Assembly (NCBI RefSeq): GCF_011040495.1
Contig: NZ_CP049037.1
Coordinates: forward strand, 3,286,001 to 3,350,000
Source of the DNA: Pseudohalocynthiibacter aestuariivivens
GTDB taxonomy: Bacteria > Pseudomonadota > Alphaproteobacteria > Rhodobacterales > Rhodobacteraceae
Reading direction: 5' to 3'
Length of the DNA stretch: 64,000 nucleotides
Below the pieces are notes generated by a model. It saw only the letters and a list, made by a program, of their open reading frames with translations. It searched no databases and was not told the origin of the DNA. Numbering within the stretch: position 1 is the first letter of the stretch; each line of letters starts with the position of its first letter. Shown here in pieces: positions 53,894 through 63,529 of the stretch. Made by a program: the position numbers and the translations under genes.

Positions 53894-54409
53894 TCATTCG
53901 ATGGTGATCGTGGTTTCGGCAGTCAAAGCTACGCCATCCACCGCAAGCTGCCCGTGATTGTTGGCATTCAGCGTGACGCGAATCTCATGTGTGCCCTTGG
54001 GCAATGCCTGTAGGTGGACGTAGGGGCTATAGGCGCGTGGTTGTTTTACTCCGTCCACATAGACATGGGCGTGTCCCTGACCCGGCACATGGTCGCCATT
54101 CACGTTTTGCGGCGCAAAGACGAAGTTGCTGACCATGATATGCAGATTGCGGCTTTGCGGACCGTCGGGCAGCACATGCAGCATCAGGTCGGGCACCGGC
54201 GCTTCGGCCTCGACCAACTGGCCATGCATCGCGTGGTCAGCATCCATGTCGCCCGTCCCGTCGCCGTGGTCATGGGCGTTATGGTCATGCGCGGCGTCCG
54301 TGCCATGCGCATGCCCTGTCAGCTCCGCACCCGACGTGGCGGCCAGAAGAAACCCGAACCCGGCACCGAAAAAGAGGCCGATGATCAGAAACATGAAGGT
54401 CTTGGGCAT
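53894..54409 (-). CDS. Membrane-anchored His-rich periplasmic protein in the CbtAB operon
   Basis: 171 residues. One N-terminal helix (MPKTFMFLIIGLFFGAGFGF), a His/Asp-rich linker (TGHAHGTDAAHDHNAHDHGDG), then a beta-rich, cupredoxin-like C-terminal domain (LHIMVSNFVFAPQNV ... YSPYVHLQALPKGTHEIRVTLNANNHGQL). GGGAGG precedes the start. It follows cbtA by 56 bases under the same cobalamin riboswitch, so a periplasmic cobalt-collecting role is my inference. I know no named family. Confidence 0.72.
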   Translation of the reverse strand: MPKTFMFLIIGLFFGAGFGFLLAATSGAELTGHAHGTDAAHDHNAHDHGDGTGDMDADHAMHGQLVEAEAPVPDLMLHVLPDGPQSRNLHIMVSNFVFAPQNVNGDHVPGQGHAHVYVDGVKQPRAYSPYVHLQALPKGTHEIRVTLNANNHGQLAVDGVALTAETTITIE

Positions 54410-54465
54410 GGCTGCCTCCCTCAAAGTTCATGTCCCGGCAGTCTGGCCGCCGGGACATTAATTGC

Positions 54466-55146
54466 TCAGGCGTTCGCGTTCTCGCGCTGCCAGAAGTACC
54501 CGCAGAGGCCCCCCAGCGCCACCCATGTGGCAAAGCCGAAGCCAAGCGCGCGTGACGCAAAGAGTGCGGCGATCTCGGGAGGAACCGGCCCGGTAAAGCT
54601 GTCGGGATGCGGTGCGCCGATCAGATGCGGTGCGACAAGCAACACGATCGCAGCGCCCCACGCAAGGGCGGAACGTCCGAATGCGATGAGCGCCAGCGCA
54701 ACGCCGGTTGCCGCCACTGTGCCCCACCACCAGATTTGACGAACGAACACATCCGCTGCGGCCACGCCCGGCACTTCGGGGGGCAATGAGAAGGCCGGCG
54801 CAAAATGCCATGTGACAAAGCCCGCGATACCCCAGATCAGACCAGTGCGCGTGTTGATCACTGCGCCACGCTCTGCCGCAAGGCTCATCACGGCGACCAG
54901 AATGAACGCATAGCCTACATAGGTCAGCGCCATGAACAACACAGACAGCCCGTTGCGCATGATGTCAAAACCACCAAGGTCTGGATGCGCGCTGACGGCA
55001 TCAGCACCGAAATGGACCAGATCACCGCCCTCGTAAAGTTCGGCATGTAGCAGCACAGGCTGCACGAATACAATCTGCACGAGGGCGGCAATCAGCCCAG
55101 CACAGAAACCAGCGAACAATGCGCTGGTTACAATCTTGGAAAACAT
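54466..55146 (-). CDS. cbtA: Cobalt transporter subunit CbtA
   Basis: 226 residues, five predicted membrane helices, recognised by GFCAGLIAALVQIVFVQPVLLHAE, WGIAGFVTWHFAPAFSLPPEVPG and RQIWWWGTV. CbtA is a predicted B12-regulated cobalt importer working with CbtB. Five aromatic-rich loops may hold metal. It follows cbtB by 120 bases. Confidence 0.9.
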   Translation of the reverse strand: MFSKIVTSALFAGFCAGLIAALVQIVFVQPVLLHAELYEGGDLVHFGADAVSAHPDLGGFDIMRNGLSVLFMALTYVGYAFILVAVMSLAAERGAVINTRTGLIWGIAGFVTWHFAPAFSLPPEVPGVAAADVFVRQIWWWGTVAATGVALALIAFGRSALAWGAAIVLLVAPHLIGAPHPDSFTGPVPPEIAALFASRALGFGFATWVALGGLCGYFWQRENANA

Positions 55147-55266
55147 AGTTTCAATAGTCCCATTAGCTGGCAGTAACGGCTAATCGGCAGCAAAATTGCT
55201 GCACGGATTTCAGACGTTATCTGCACACAGCATTCGATCTGTCGTCAGATAGAATGCGGATCTCTG

Positions 55267-55431
55267 TCAGTGGCAGGGGAAGCCGGTGGCGTGGCGCACA
55301 TCATGGGCTGCGTCATGCAGGGCAGATGCCTGAACGTGACCAGCGATTGTGATGATGCCGAGCCCAAGACCCAGCGCCATGATCGCGGGCAGGACAGTGG
55401 ATTTTGCGGCGGATTGAACCAGTGCAGTCAT
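55267..55431 (-). CDS. cbtB: Cobalt transporter subunit CbtB
   Basis: 54 residues. One membrane helix (about 12-34) and a C-terminal His-rich tail ASALHDAAHDVRHATGFPCH, the CbtB hallmark. The start MTALVQSAAK follows a GGAGA site. It is the first gene after the riboswitch. Confidence 0.9.
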   Translation of the reverse strand: MTALVQSAAKSTVLPAIMALGLGLGIITIAGHVQASALHDAAHDVRHATGFPCH

Positions 55432-55482
55432 ATTGTCGTCTCCTTCTCGCCTCTCACCCGAGGCGCGTTTGAACCAAGCTAG

Positions 55483-55672
55483 GGCTGGTGTCCTGGCTTG
55501 CGGGTCATCACCTGACTGCCGCCTTCCCAAACCCCCGAGTGGGGTTCAGTGGCATATGGCAGGGGCTCACCGCTGACAGTCGCGGGGGCGGCTGAAGACT
55601 GGGCGCCCTGTATGGGTCCACCGTCACTTCATTCCCAATTCATCCCCGGACGCTTTGCGTCTTTGGGGAACC
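55483..55672 (-). ncRNA. Cobalamin riboswitch
   Basis: Read on the minus strand: GGGGATGAATTGGGAAT, then GCGACTGTCAGCGG, then the B12 box GCCACTG, GGGAAGGCGGC and AAGCCAGGACACCAGCC near the 3' end. Order and spacing match the class I aptamer. It precedes cbtB by about 50 bases, so it should lower cobalt import when adenosylcobalamin is plentiful. It nearly fills the 320-base gap to dadA. Confidence 0.93.
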
Positions 55673-55751
55673 TTAGCTCCTCCGGTATGACCCGCCCCCG
55701 CGAATGCGTCAAGGACGATTCCGACACGGCGCGGGTGTGGAGCGACCCTGA

Positions 55752-57011
55752 TCAGCGCGCGTAGCGGTCCGCTGTCAGCCCATCGAAGGAGATTTCGGGC
55801 GTACGGCCCAGCACCACGTCAGCCACCGCCCGACCCGACCCGCAGGCCATCGTCCAGCCCAGTGTGCCATGGCCAGTATTCAGGAACAGGTTGCTGTATT
55901 TCGACGGACCCAGCACTGGTGTGCCATCGGGTGTCATCGGACGCAGGCCGGTCCAGCCTTCCGCGCGCGAGATATCGCCGCCGCGTGGAAACAGATCGCT
56001 GATCACATGCTTGACGGTGTCGGTTGCGTGCGGGCCCAGACGGTTGGAAAATCCTGCAATCTCTGCTGTGCCGGCAACACGGATGCGGTCGCCCAGCCGG
56101 GTGATCGCGACCTTGTGGGTCTCGTCCATGATTGTCGACTGTGGCGCATATTGATCCTCGGTCACTGGCAGCGTCACGGAATATCCCTTGACCGGATAGA
56201 CCGGCAGCTTGACCCCGATCGGGTTCAACACGCGCGGGCCATAACTGCCCAACGCACAAACATAGGCGTCGCCGGTAATTCGTCCGGCGATCTCGGTGTC
56301 AACGCCTGCTACCTGATCATTTTCGATGGCAATGGATCGGATCGACTGACCGTATTGGAACTCGACGCCCATTTCGGCGCATTTCTCGGCCAGCGCGATG
56401 GTGAAAAGGCGGCAATCGCCGGTGCGATCTGCGGTCAGGCGCAACCCGCCCACGAATTTATCCTTCACTTCGGCTAGGGCCGGCTCAACGGCGATACAGC
56501 CGTCCCGGTCCAGCACTTCGTATGGCGAATCGTATTCAGCCAGAATGTCCTGATCCGCCTTTGACCCTTTCAGTTGCTTCTTCGTGCGAAACAATTGCAG
56601 CGTCCCCTGTTCGCGCCCCTCGTAATCAATGCCTGTCTCGGCAATCAGATCCGGCATTACATCGCGCGAATAGTTCGAGACGCGGACCATGCGCCCCTTG
56701 TTCAGGCGGTAGGCGTCCTCGTTGCAGTTGCGGACCATCTGCACGCACCATTTCCACATGGTCGGGCTGATTAATGGCCAGATAAAGAGCGGACGCCGCT
56801 TCATAAACATCCACTTTACGGCCTTCATCGGAATGCCCGGCGCGGCCCAAGGCGATGTCATGCCATAGCTCAGCTCGCCCGCGTTGGCATAGCTGGTCTC
56901 CAATCCCGGCCCGGCCTGACGGTCGAGCACGACGACCTCGGCACCCTGCTTGGCCAGATAATACGCCGTTGTGACCCCAATGACGCCTGCGCCCATAACG
57001 ATGATCTTCAT
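55752..57011 (-). CDS. dadA: D-amino acid dehydrogenase small subunit (DadA-like)
   Basis: 419 residues, FAD-dependent oxidase that deaminates D-amino acids at the inner membrane and passes electrons to quinone. FAD motif IVMGAGVIGVTTAYYLAKQGAEVVVLDRQ; GELSYGMTSPWAAPGIP and GLRPMTPDGTPVLG ... NTGHGTLGWTMACGSGR are typical of DadA. Start ATG with GGAGG upstream; an upstream extension is not supported. No alanine racemase is adjacent. Confidence 0.92.
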   Translation of the reverse strand: MKIIVMGAGVIGVTTAYYLAKQGAEVVVLDRQAGPGLETSYANAGELSYGMTSPWAAPGIPMKAVKWMFMKRRPLFIWPLISPTMWKWCVQMVRNCNEDAYRLNKGRMVRVSNYSRDVMPDLIAETGIDYEGREQGTLQLFRTKKQLKGSKADQDILAEYDSPYEVLDRDGCIAVEPALAEVKDKFVGGLRLTADRTGDCRLFTIALAEKCAEMGVEFQYGQSIRSIAIENDQVAGVDTEIAGRITGDAYVCALGSYGPRVLNPIGVKLPVYPVKGYSVTLPVTEDQYAPQSTIMDETHKVAITRLGDRIRVAGTAEIAGFSNRLGPHATDTVKHVISDLFPRGGDISRAEGWTGLRPMTPDGTPVLGPSKYSNLFLNTGHGTLGWTMACGSGRAVADVVLGRTPEISFDGLTADRYAR

Positions 57012-57219
57012 CCGATGGCCTCCTGATTTGTTAATCTCAGCATGGGCGCTCCGTCGCGCAATCACAAGTGATCTGGGACGTTCCGCGCGAGGTACTGATA
57101 TTTCCCAAATTTGGTCTGTTCTCGCGACTGAAGAATGCGGCGATGCGTGTGGAACGGGATATGATGCGCAATATCTTGTGGATAAGTGCCGACTTTGGGG
57201 TATATCCAGTGGTTTTGCG

Positions 57220-57248
57220 TTGACATGCCCTTTGAACGCTCGCCACAT
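57220..57248 (+). promoter_or_regulatory. Possible promoter upstream of smc
   Basis: TTGACA at 57220 followed after 17 bases by CCACAT at 57243. This would serve smc, whose TTG start lies at 57304. Weak match in the -10 element; nothing else stands out in the 292-base dadA-smc gap. Confidence 0.3.
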
Positions 57249-57303
57249 TGGGCGCCAATTCCGACCCGACCTAAACACATCCAGCAAAGGACAGGCAGGC
57301 GAT

Positions 57304-60300
57304 TTGCGCTTCTCTAAACTCAGACTGACCGGCTTCAAGAGCTTTGTTGATCCCACCGACCTGATTATCGCCGATGGGCGGACAGGCGTCGTGGGGCCGA
57401 ACGGCTGTGGCAAATCGAATCTGCTGGAGGCATTGCGCTGGGTCATGGGCGAAAACCGTCCGACTGCAATGCGTGGCGGCGGGATGGAGGACGTGATCTT
57501 TGCCGGGGCGGCCTCGCGTCCGGCGCGCAACTTCGCCGAAGTCACGATACATATCGACAATGCCGACCGTCTTGCGCCTGCCGGGTTCAACGATTCCGAT
57601 CATATCGAGATCACCCGGCGCATCACCCGCGACGTGGGCAGCGCCTATCAGGTCAATGGCAAGGATGTACGCGCGCGTGACGTGCAGATGCTCTTTGCCG
57701 ATGCGTCCACCGGGGCACATTCCCCCGCGTTGGTCAGACAGGGTCAGATTTCCGAACTGATCAACGCCAAGCCAAAGGCCCGGCGGCGCATCCTAGAAGA
57801 GGCAGCCGGCATTTCCGGTCTCTACCAGCGTCGGCATGAGGCCGAGCTGAAGCTGAAAGGTGCCGAGACTAACCTGACCCGTGTCGATGACGTGATCGAG
57901 CAACTGGCGGCGCAACTGGCACAACTGGGTCGGCAGGCGCGTCAGGCCGCCCGGTATCGTGCCATCGGCGAAGAACTGCGGCAGGCCGAGGGGTTGCTGC
58001 TCTATCGGCGCTGGAAAGAGGCGGACGAGGCGCTGGCGGCTGCACAAGCCGAACTGCGCGAACGCACGACCGCCACAGCCCGCGCCGAGGGGGCCGCGCG
58101 CGAGGCGTCCAAGGCGCGCACTGCTGCCGACGACGCGCTGCCCGCCCTGCGCGAAGAAGAGGTGATCGCCGCCGCCGTTCTGCAACGGCTGGAAGTGCAG
58201 CGTGGCGCGCTTGATGATCAGGAAAAGGTTGCCCGCGCGCGGATCGAAACACTTGGCTCGCGTATCGAGCAACTGGCTCGTGACATCGATCGCGAAAGCG
58301 GCCTGAACCGTGACGCGGGCGAGACCATAGAGCGGCTCGAATGGGAGGCGCGCGAACTGGCACGCGCCAGCGAAGGCCACGACCAGCGGCTAGAGGCCGC
58401 TGCCGCCGAGGCGCGCGATGCGGCCGGTGTCTTGCAGGATCGCGAGAGCGATCTCAGCACCTTGACCGAAGACGTGGCACGCCTCGCCGCGCGCCACCAG
58501 TCGGCACAGCGATTGTTATCGGACAGCCGCACCCTGCTGACCCGTAGCGAAGCAGAGGCCGAGCGCGCCCGCAGCGCCGCGGCAACCCAACGCACAGCGT
58601 TGGAGCAGGCTGGCACCGACCACGCCGCCGCAGGGGCCGCCGAGGCCGCTGCAACACAAGCCGCGCAAGAAGCCGAAGCCGCCCTGATCGCCGCGGATGA
58701 AGCGCGCGCCGAAACCCAGTCGAGAGAGGCCGACGCACGGGCTGAACGATCAGAGGCCGAGGGCGAAGTGAACGCGCTTAGCGCCGAAGTATCGGCATTG
58801 GCGCGGCTTGTGGATCGCGACACCGGCGATGGCGGTCAGATACTCGACCGTCTTCAGGTCGAGCCGGGGTTTGAAAAGGCGCTCGGCGCGGCACTGTCGG
58901 ATGATCTGCGTGCGCCTGAGGTGGATGATAGCGGCCCGTCCGGCTGGGCGATTCTGCCCGGATACGTGGCACCGCAGGCATTGCCCGGTGGTGTAACGCC
59001 GCTGTCGCGCCACGTCACGGCCCCCGGCGTACTGGCCCGCAGAATGGGCCAGATCGGCCTGATCGAGGCCGAGGATGGCCCGCGCCTGCAGGCGGATCTG
59101 CTGCCCGGCCAGCGTCTGGTGTCACTGGCGGGGGATTTGTGGCGGTGGGACGGGTTCCGGGCGTGGGCCGAGGACGCACCGACCGCCGCTGCCCTCCGGC
59201 TGGAACAGCTCAACCGTCTGGAAGAGCTGAAACAACTCTTGGAACATGCCAGTGCCCGCGCGGATGGTGCCCGTGGTGCCCATGAACTGCTGGGCACGCA
59301 ACTGGCCGAGCGAACGCAGGCGGACAAGGATGCGCGTAACGCGCGTCGTGCGGCCGATACGGCCGTAAACGAAGCCAACCGCGCGCTAAGCCGTGCCGAG
59401 GCTGACCGCAACCTCGCCGCATCGAAACTGGAATCGCTGGGACTGGCCGTGACCCGCCACGAAGAAGAGGCGATGGCCGCCCGCACGCAATTGAAAGAAG
59501 CCGAGAAAGGGCTGGCCGATCTGGGGGATCTGGACGCAGCGCGCGCGCGCGTCGAGGATATCAAGCTGACGGTCGAGGCCGCGCGCATCACCATGATGTC
59601 ACGCCGCTCTGCCCATGACGAACTGCGCCGAGAGGGCGAGGCGCGTCTGCGCCGCACGCAAGAAGTGAACAAGGAAATCAGCGGTTGGCGCCATCGCCTT
59701 GAGACTGCTGAAAAACGCAGCGCCGAACTGGCAGAGCGCAAGGACGCCGCCGGGGCAGAACTGCTGGATGCATCCGGAGTGCCCGACCAGATTGCCGAGA
59801 GCCGCGCCGAAATGTCGGGTAACATCAGCACTGCCGAAGCACGCCGCGCCGCTGCCGCCGATGCCCTGTCGGCGGGTGAATCCGCTGCCCGCGCAGCCAG
59901 TCTGGCCGAACGCGATGCCGAACGCGCCGCTTCCGAGGCGCGAGAGGCGCGCGCCCGGTCAGAGGCTCGCACGGATGCCGCCCGCGAGGCGCGCAAGACT
60001 GCCGCCGACCGCATCGAAGAAGAGCAGCAATGCACGCCTGAGGCACTGCTTGAAACTCTCGATGCCGATCCTGAGAACATGCCTGCCTCTGACACGCTCG
60101 AATCAGATGTGAACCGTCTCAAGCGTCAGCGCGACGCGCTGGGCGCGGTCAACTTGCGCGCCGAAGAAGACGCCAAGGAGGTGCAGGAAGAGCATGACGC
60201 GCTGGTTGCCGAAAAGACCGACCTCGAAGAGGCGATCAAGGCATTGCGTGGCGGCATTTCGGGCCTCAACCGCGAGGGTCGAGAGCGGCTCTTGACGGCC

Positions 60301-60759
60301 TTCGAGCAGGTTAACAGCAACTTTTCGCTGCTGTTCAAGCATCTCTTTGGCGGTGGCGAGGCCAATCTGGTTCTGGTCGAGAGCGATGATCCGCTGGAGG
60401 CCGGGCTGGAAATCATGTGTCAGCCGCCGGGCAAGAAACTCAGTGTGCTCAGCCTGCTCAGCGGGGGGGAACAGACCCTGACCGCGCTGGCGCTGATCTT
60501 CGCGGTGTTCCTTGCCAATCCCGCACCGATTTGTGTTCTGGACGAGGTCGATGCGCCGCTCGATGATGCCAACGTGGCGCGGTTCTGCGATCTGATGGAT
60601 GAAATGTGCCGCCGCACCGAAACCCGCTTTCTCACCATCACCCACAACGCCGTCACCATGAGCCGCATGGACCGCCTCTTTGGCGTTACGATGGCCGAAC
60701 AGGGCGTGTCGCAATTGGTGTCAGTGGATCTGCGCAAGGCCGAGGCGATGGTCGCCTGA
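57304..60759 (+). CDS. smc: Chromosome segregation protein SMC
   Basis: 1151 residues, full length. ATPase head with Walker A GPNGCGKSN; two long coiled coils (about 170-480 and 660-950) joined by a hinge (around residue 500-630); C-terminal head with signature LSLLSGGEQTLTALAL and Walker B VLDEVDAPLDDANV. Condenses and segregates the chromosome, normally with ScpA and ScpB, which are not here. The start is TTG (LRFSKLRLTGFKSFVDPTDL), fitting where the family begins; preceding in-frame residues have no SMC similarity. Confidence 0.95.
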   Translation: MRFSKLRLTGFKSFVDPTDLIIADGRTGVVGPNGCGKSNLLEALRWVMGENRPTAMRGGGMEDVIFAGAASRPARNFAEVTIHIDNADRLAPAGFNDSDHIEITRRITRDVGSAYQVNGKDVRARDVQMLFADASTGAHSPALVRQGQISELINAKPKARRRILEEAAGISGLYQRRHEAELKLKGAETNLTRVDDVIEQLAAQLAQLGRQARQAARYRAIGEELRQAEGLLLYRRWKEADEALAAAQAELRERTTATARAEGAAREASKARTAADDALPALREEEVIAAAVLQRLEVQRGALDDQEKVARARIETLGSRIEQLARDIDRESGLNRDAGETIERLEWEARELARASEGHDQRLEAAAAEARDAAGVLQDRESDLSTLTEDVARLAARHQSAQRLLSDSRTLLTRSEAEAERARSAAATQRTALEQAGTDHAAAGAAEAAATQAAQEAEAALIAADEARAETQSREADARAERSEAEGEVNALSAEVSALARLVDRDTGDGGQILDRLQVEPGFEKALGAALSDDLRAPEVDDSGPSGWAILPGYVAPQALPGGVTPLSRHVTAPGVLARRMGQIGLIEAEDGPRLQADLLPGQRLVSLAGDLWRWDGFRAWAEDAPTAAALRLEQLNRLEELKQLLEHASARADGARGAHELLGTQLAERTQADKDARNARRAADTAVNEANRALSRAEADRNLAASKLESLGLAVTRHEEEAMAARTQLKEAEKGLADLGDLDAARARVEDIKLTVEAARITMMSRRSAHDELRREGEARLRRTQEVNKEISGWRHRLETAEKRSAELAERKDAAGAELLDASGVPDQIAESRAEMSGNISTAEARRAAAADALSAGESAARAASLAERDAERAASEAREARARSEARTDAAREARKTAADRIEEEQQCTPEALLETLDADPENMPASDTLESDVNRLKRQRDALGAVNLRAEEDAKEVQEEHDALVAEKTDLEEAIKALRGGISGLNREGRERLLTAFEQVNSNFSLLFKHLFGGGEANLVLVESDDPLEAGLEIMCQPPGKKLSVLSLLSGGEQTLTALALIFAVFLANPAPICVLDEVDAPLDDANVARFCDLMDEMCRRTETRFLTITHNAVTMSRMDRLFGVTMAEQGVSQLVSVDLRKAEAMVA

Positions 60760-60828
60760 TTCCTGCCGAAGGCAATCGCAACAATCGTCGGAATTCTCTT
60801 CCGACGATCATTTCCAGATCGGACCGAT

Positions 60829-62022
60829 CTATCTGCGCCGCCACCGCGCGCGGCGCACCTGCTGCGTTGGCGGGGCGCCCCCCGCATCGCCGGTTCCGCC
60901 CCGCCATGTTGGCCATGCATCAACCCGTGTCGGTTCGTCTGAGTTAAATTCGATTTGCCGTGTCGCAATGCGGTGTGCCGGGCGGGGCGTGACCGGCAGA
61001 GAGGCAAAGAGCTGGGGATGCGCTGGGGTTGGTTCGCCGCGCCGACCATACTGACCGATCACGATGGCCAGCACGATGATCATTGCGCCGGGCAGCAGGC
61101 CGGGGCCGGGCACCTCGCCCAGCAGCAGCATCGCAAAGAAGATCGCGGCCAGCGGCGAAAACGATGTGGCGAGCGAGACATCATCCGCGCGGGCGTGTTT
61201 CAGCGCCAGTGTCCAGACCAATTGGCCCACGACAATGACAATCCCGGCATAGAGCCAGACCCAGTTCCAGAGCACCGGCGACAGGATGCCCTGAAACGGT
61301 GCGCTGCCCCGCAGCCATAGCGTCAATGCCACGTAGACGGCCGTACCGATCACCGTGCGAAAGGTCGAAAAGATGCCGACCGGAACATCGCGCAACCCGA
61401 CCCGTGTAACCAGCGTCGAGGCGATGAACGACAAAGTTGCAGCGATGGTCGCGATCTCACCCTTGCCGAAGGTAAACCCGCCCTCGTGGCCTGCCCCGAT
61501 GATCACGATCGCACCAGCCAAAGCGATCAATCCGGCGAGCAGCGCATAGGGGTTCAGCCGTTCTTTGAGGAATAGCCACGTCGCGAGCAGGAACAGCGGC
61601 GGTTCAATCCGGCCAATCAGGACCACATTGGTAACGGTCGTATGCTCCAACGCGTAGAAAAACAGCCCCGGTGTCAGGGCCGAGGACAACACGGCAGACA
61701 ACATCAGAATGCGCCAATCGCGGCGCGTCAGGCGGCGTAGGTTGGCGCGTGTCAGATCGCGGCGATAGAGTAGCGCGATCGGACCGAGCGAGATGATCGA
61801 GCCGAGCACGAGAAGATTGGCATAGGTGATCGCATTGTGCCCACCGGGCAGCGTGTTCTGCGCCCCGATCCCGACCAGCAGGGTGACGATGGAATTCGAT
61901 GCAGCATAGATCAGCACTGCTCCCCACGCCAGCAATGCGCCAACAGTGGCGGGGGCCAGCCGTGCCCGCAAACCCGCCGTTTCGACGGGGGCAAGAGGGC
62001 TGGCCTGGATCGCATCGCGCAT
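60829..62022 (-). CDS. DMT-family transporter (two EamA domains) with long polar C-terminus
   Basis: 397 residues. Ten predicted helices in two EamA repeats (LLAWGAVLIYAASNSIVTLLVG ... PLFLLATWLFLKERLNPYALLAGLIALAGAIVII; second half ...SFSPLAAIFFAMLLLGEV). About 75 extra residues follow the last helix, Pro/Arg-rich and probably cytoplasmic and disordered. Substrate unknown. Convergent with smc, 69 bases apart. Confidence 0.82.
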   Translation of the reverse strand: MRDAIQASPLAPVETAGLRARLAPATVGALLAWGAVLIYAASNSIVTLLVGIGAQNTLPGGHNAITYANLLVLGSIISLGPIALLYRRDLTRANLRRLTRRDWRILMLSAVLSSALTPGLFFYALEHTTVTNVVLIGRIEPPLFLLATWLFLKERLNPYALLAGLIALAGAIVIIGAGHEGGFTFGKGEIATIAATLSFIASTLVTRVGLRDVPVGIFSTFRTVIGTAVYVALTLWLRGSAPFQGILSPVLWNWVWLYAGIVIVVGQLVWTLALKHARADDVSLATSFSPLAAIFFAMLLLGEVPGPGLLPGAMIIVLAIVIGQYGRRGEPTPAHPQLFASLPVTPRPAHRIATRQIEFNSDEPTRVDAWPTWRGGTGDAGGAPPTQQVRRARWRRR

Positions 62023-62227
62023 CGATTTCGCTTTCCGTTTTGCGCTTGAGGCATGAGTGCCGTTTCAAGCGTGTTGCCCAGAGCCACGCAGGTCCGGTCA
62101 GGAAAGTTTCGGATTGGCGCGATAACGTGCGTTCACGTCAGCGTGAAGCGGCCCCGCATCACAGGTTTTGCGAGTGCAGGGCCGCTACTGTAATTTGCTA
62201 CAGAATATCAGATTTTATGTTGTTCTG
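62023..62227. other. Intergenic region with several hairpins
   Basis: No gene seen. TTCACGTCAGCGTGAA forms a 6-bp stem, AGCGGCCC...GGGCCGCT an 8-bp outer stem enclosing 24 bases, and CTGTA...TACAG a short stem, all within about 85 bases. They may end the MltB transcript and shape the EamA leader. Confidence 0.35.
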
Positions 62228-63406
62228 TCAGAGCTTTGACAGCAACGCTCCGGTCGGCCACGCGTCGGCGGGCAAGCCCAGCTTTTGCTGCAGGTCCTGC
62301 ACTGCCGCGCGGGTGCCAGCCCCCAAAATTCCGTCGGCTTTGCCCACGTTGTAACCTCGTGCCGTCAGCTTGCGTTGCAGTTGCTTCATCTGGCTGCTGC
62401 TCAGCCCCGGTTCAGGGTTGCCACGCGTCATCACCGGCGCCCCTTCTAGCCGATTGGCGAAATAAGCGGCGGTCAGAACGTAGGTAAAGCTTTGGTTCCA
62501 TTCGAAATAGACACTGAAATTCGGATAGGCGATGAACGCCGGCCCCTTGCGCCCCTCTGGCAGAATGATGCTGGCGGGCAGATGCCCCGCGAGTTTGCCA
62601 TGGCGCGGTTTCACGCCCAGCGCGGCCCAGTCCGATGCGCGCTTCGTCGTGCGCAGGCCGGTCTGTGACCAGTCAAGATTCGCAGGCACCGCGACCTCCT
62701 GCAACCACGGCTCGCCCTTGCGCCAGCCCAGATGCGACAGCATCTTGCCCCCCGACATCAATGCGTCGGGGGCCGAGGTTTTCAGCGATACATGTCCGTC
62801 GCCATCGCCATCCACACCATTTACCAGAATGTCGCGTGGCAACATCTGCACCATCCCAATCTCGCCCGCCCATGCGCCTGTGGTGCGGCGCGGATCAAAG
62901 TCACCCTTCTCGTATAGCTCCAGCGCGGCAAAAACCTGTGGGCGGAACAGATGCGGGCGTCGGCAATCATGCGCCAACGTGACCAGCGCATTCAGCGTGT
63001 TGAAATCACCCTGAAAGCCGCCGAAATCGGTCTCAAACGCCCAAAAGGCCAGTAATACGCCCCGGCTGACGCCATATTCCTGCTCGATCCGTTTGAATAC
63101 GCTGTTGTATTGCTTGGCTTTGGCGCGCCCCGTCGTCAACCGGTTCGAACTGATCAGGCGTTGTGCAAACTCGGTAAAGGGTTTCTGGAACACGCCCTGC
63201 GCGCGGTCCGCCTTCAGAACCTTGCCGTCCTGTCGTACTGACCCAAAGAACTGTTTTACCGTACCGGCATCGTGCCCACGCGATACCGCCTCGTTCGCCA
63301 TGCTTTGCACGAATCCGTTAAATGAGCCGCCACAGGTGCCGGCGGCCAGAGCGGGCATGCCGGTCCCGATCAGAAGGGCAGTCGAAAGACATTTGAATAA
63401 ACGCAT
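62228..63406 (-). CDS. Lytic murein transglycosylase, MltB type with peptidoglycan-binding domain
   Basis: 392 residues. A signal peptide (MRLFKCLSTALLIGTGMPALA) is followed by an SLT_2 catalytic domain: LAFWAFETDFGGFQGDFNTLNALVTLAHDCRR carries the catalytic Glu, and GEIGMVQMLPRDILVNGVDGDGDG is typical. A C-terminal PG_binding_1 repeat (LQRKLTARGYNVGKADGILGAGTRAAVQDLQ) anchors it to the wall. Cleaves peptidoglycan glycan strands. The start skips nine extra residues. Confidence 0.92.
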   Translation of the reverse strand: MRLFKCLSTALLIGTGMPALAAGTCGGSFNGFVQSMANEAVSRGHDAGTVKQFFGSVRQDGKVLKADRAQGVFQKPFTEFAQRLISSNRLTTGRAKAKQYNSVFKRIEQEYGVSRGVLLAFWAFETDFGGFQGDFNTLNALVTLAHDCRRPHLFRPQVFAALELYEKGDFDPRRTTGAWAGEIGMVQMLPRDILVNGVDGDGDGHVSLKTSAPDALMSGGKMLSHLGWRKGEPWLQEVAVPANLDWSQTGLRTTKRASDWAALGVKPRHGKLAGHLPASIILPEGRKGPAFIAYPNFSVYFEWNQSFTYVLTAAYFANRLEGAPVMTRGNPEPGLSSSQMKQLQRKLTARGYNVGKADGILGAGTRAAVQDLQQKLGLPADAWPTGALLSKL

Positions 63407-63529
63407 TGGGGCCTCGTCATATGGTGTTTTCAACAGCCTAGACGGGCAAAGCGAAAATTTGAATCGAATTCGGCGATTGGATTCTTTTCGCCACCCGCGC
63501 AGTGCCCGCGGTCACCAGCGCGCCGGGCC

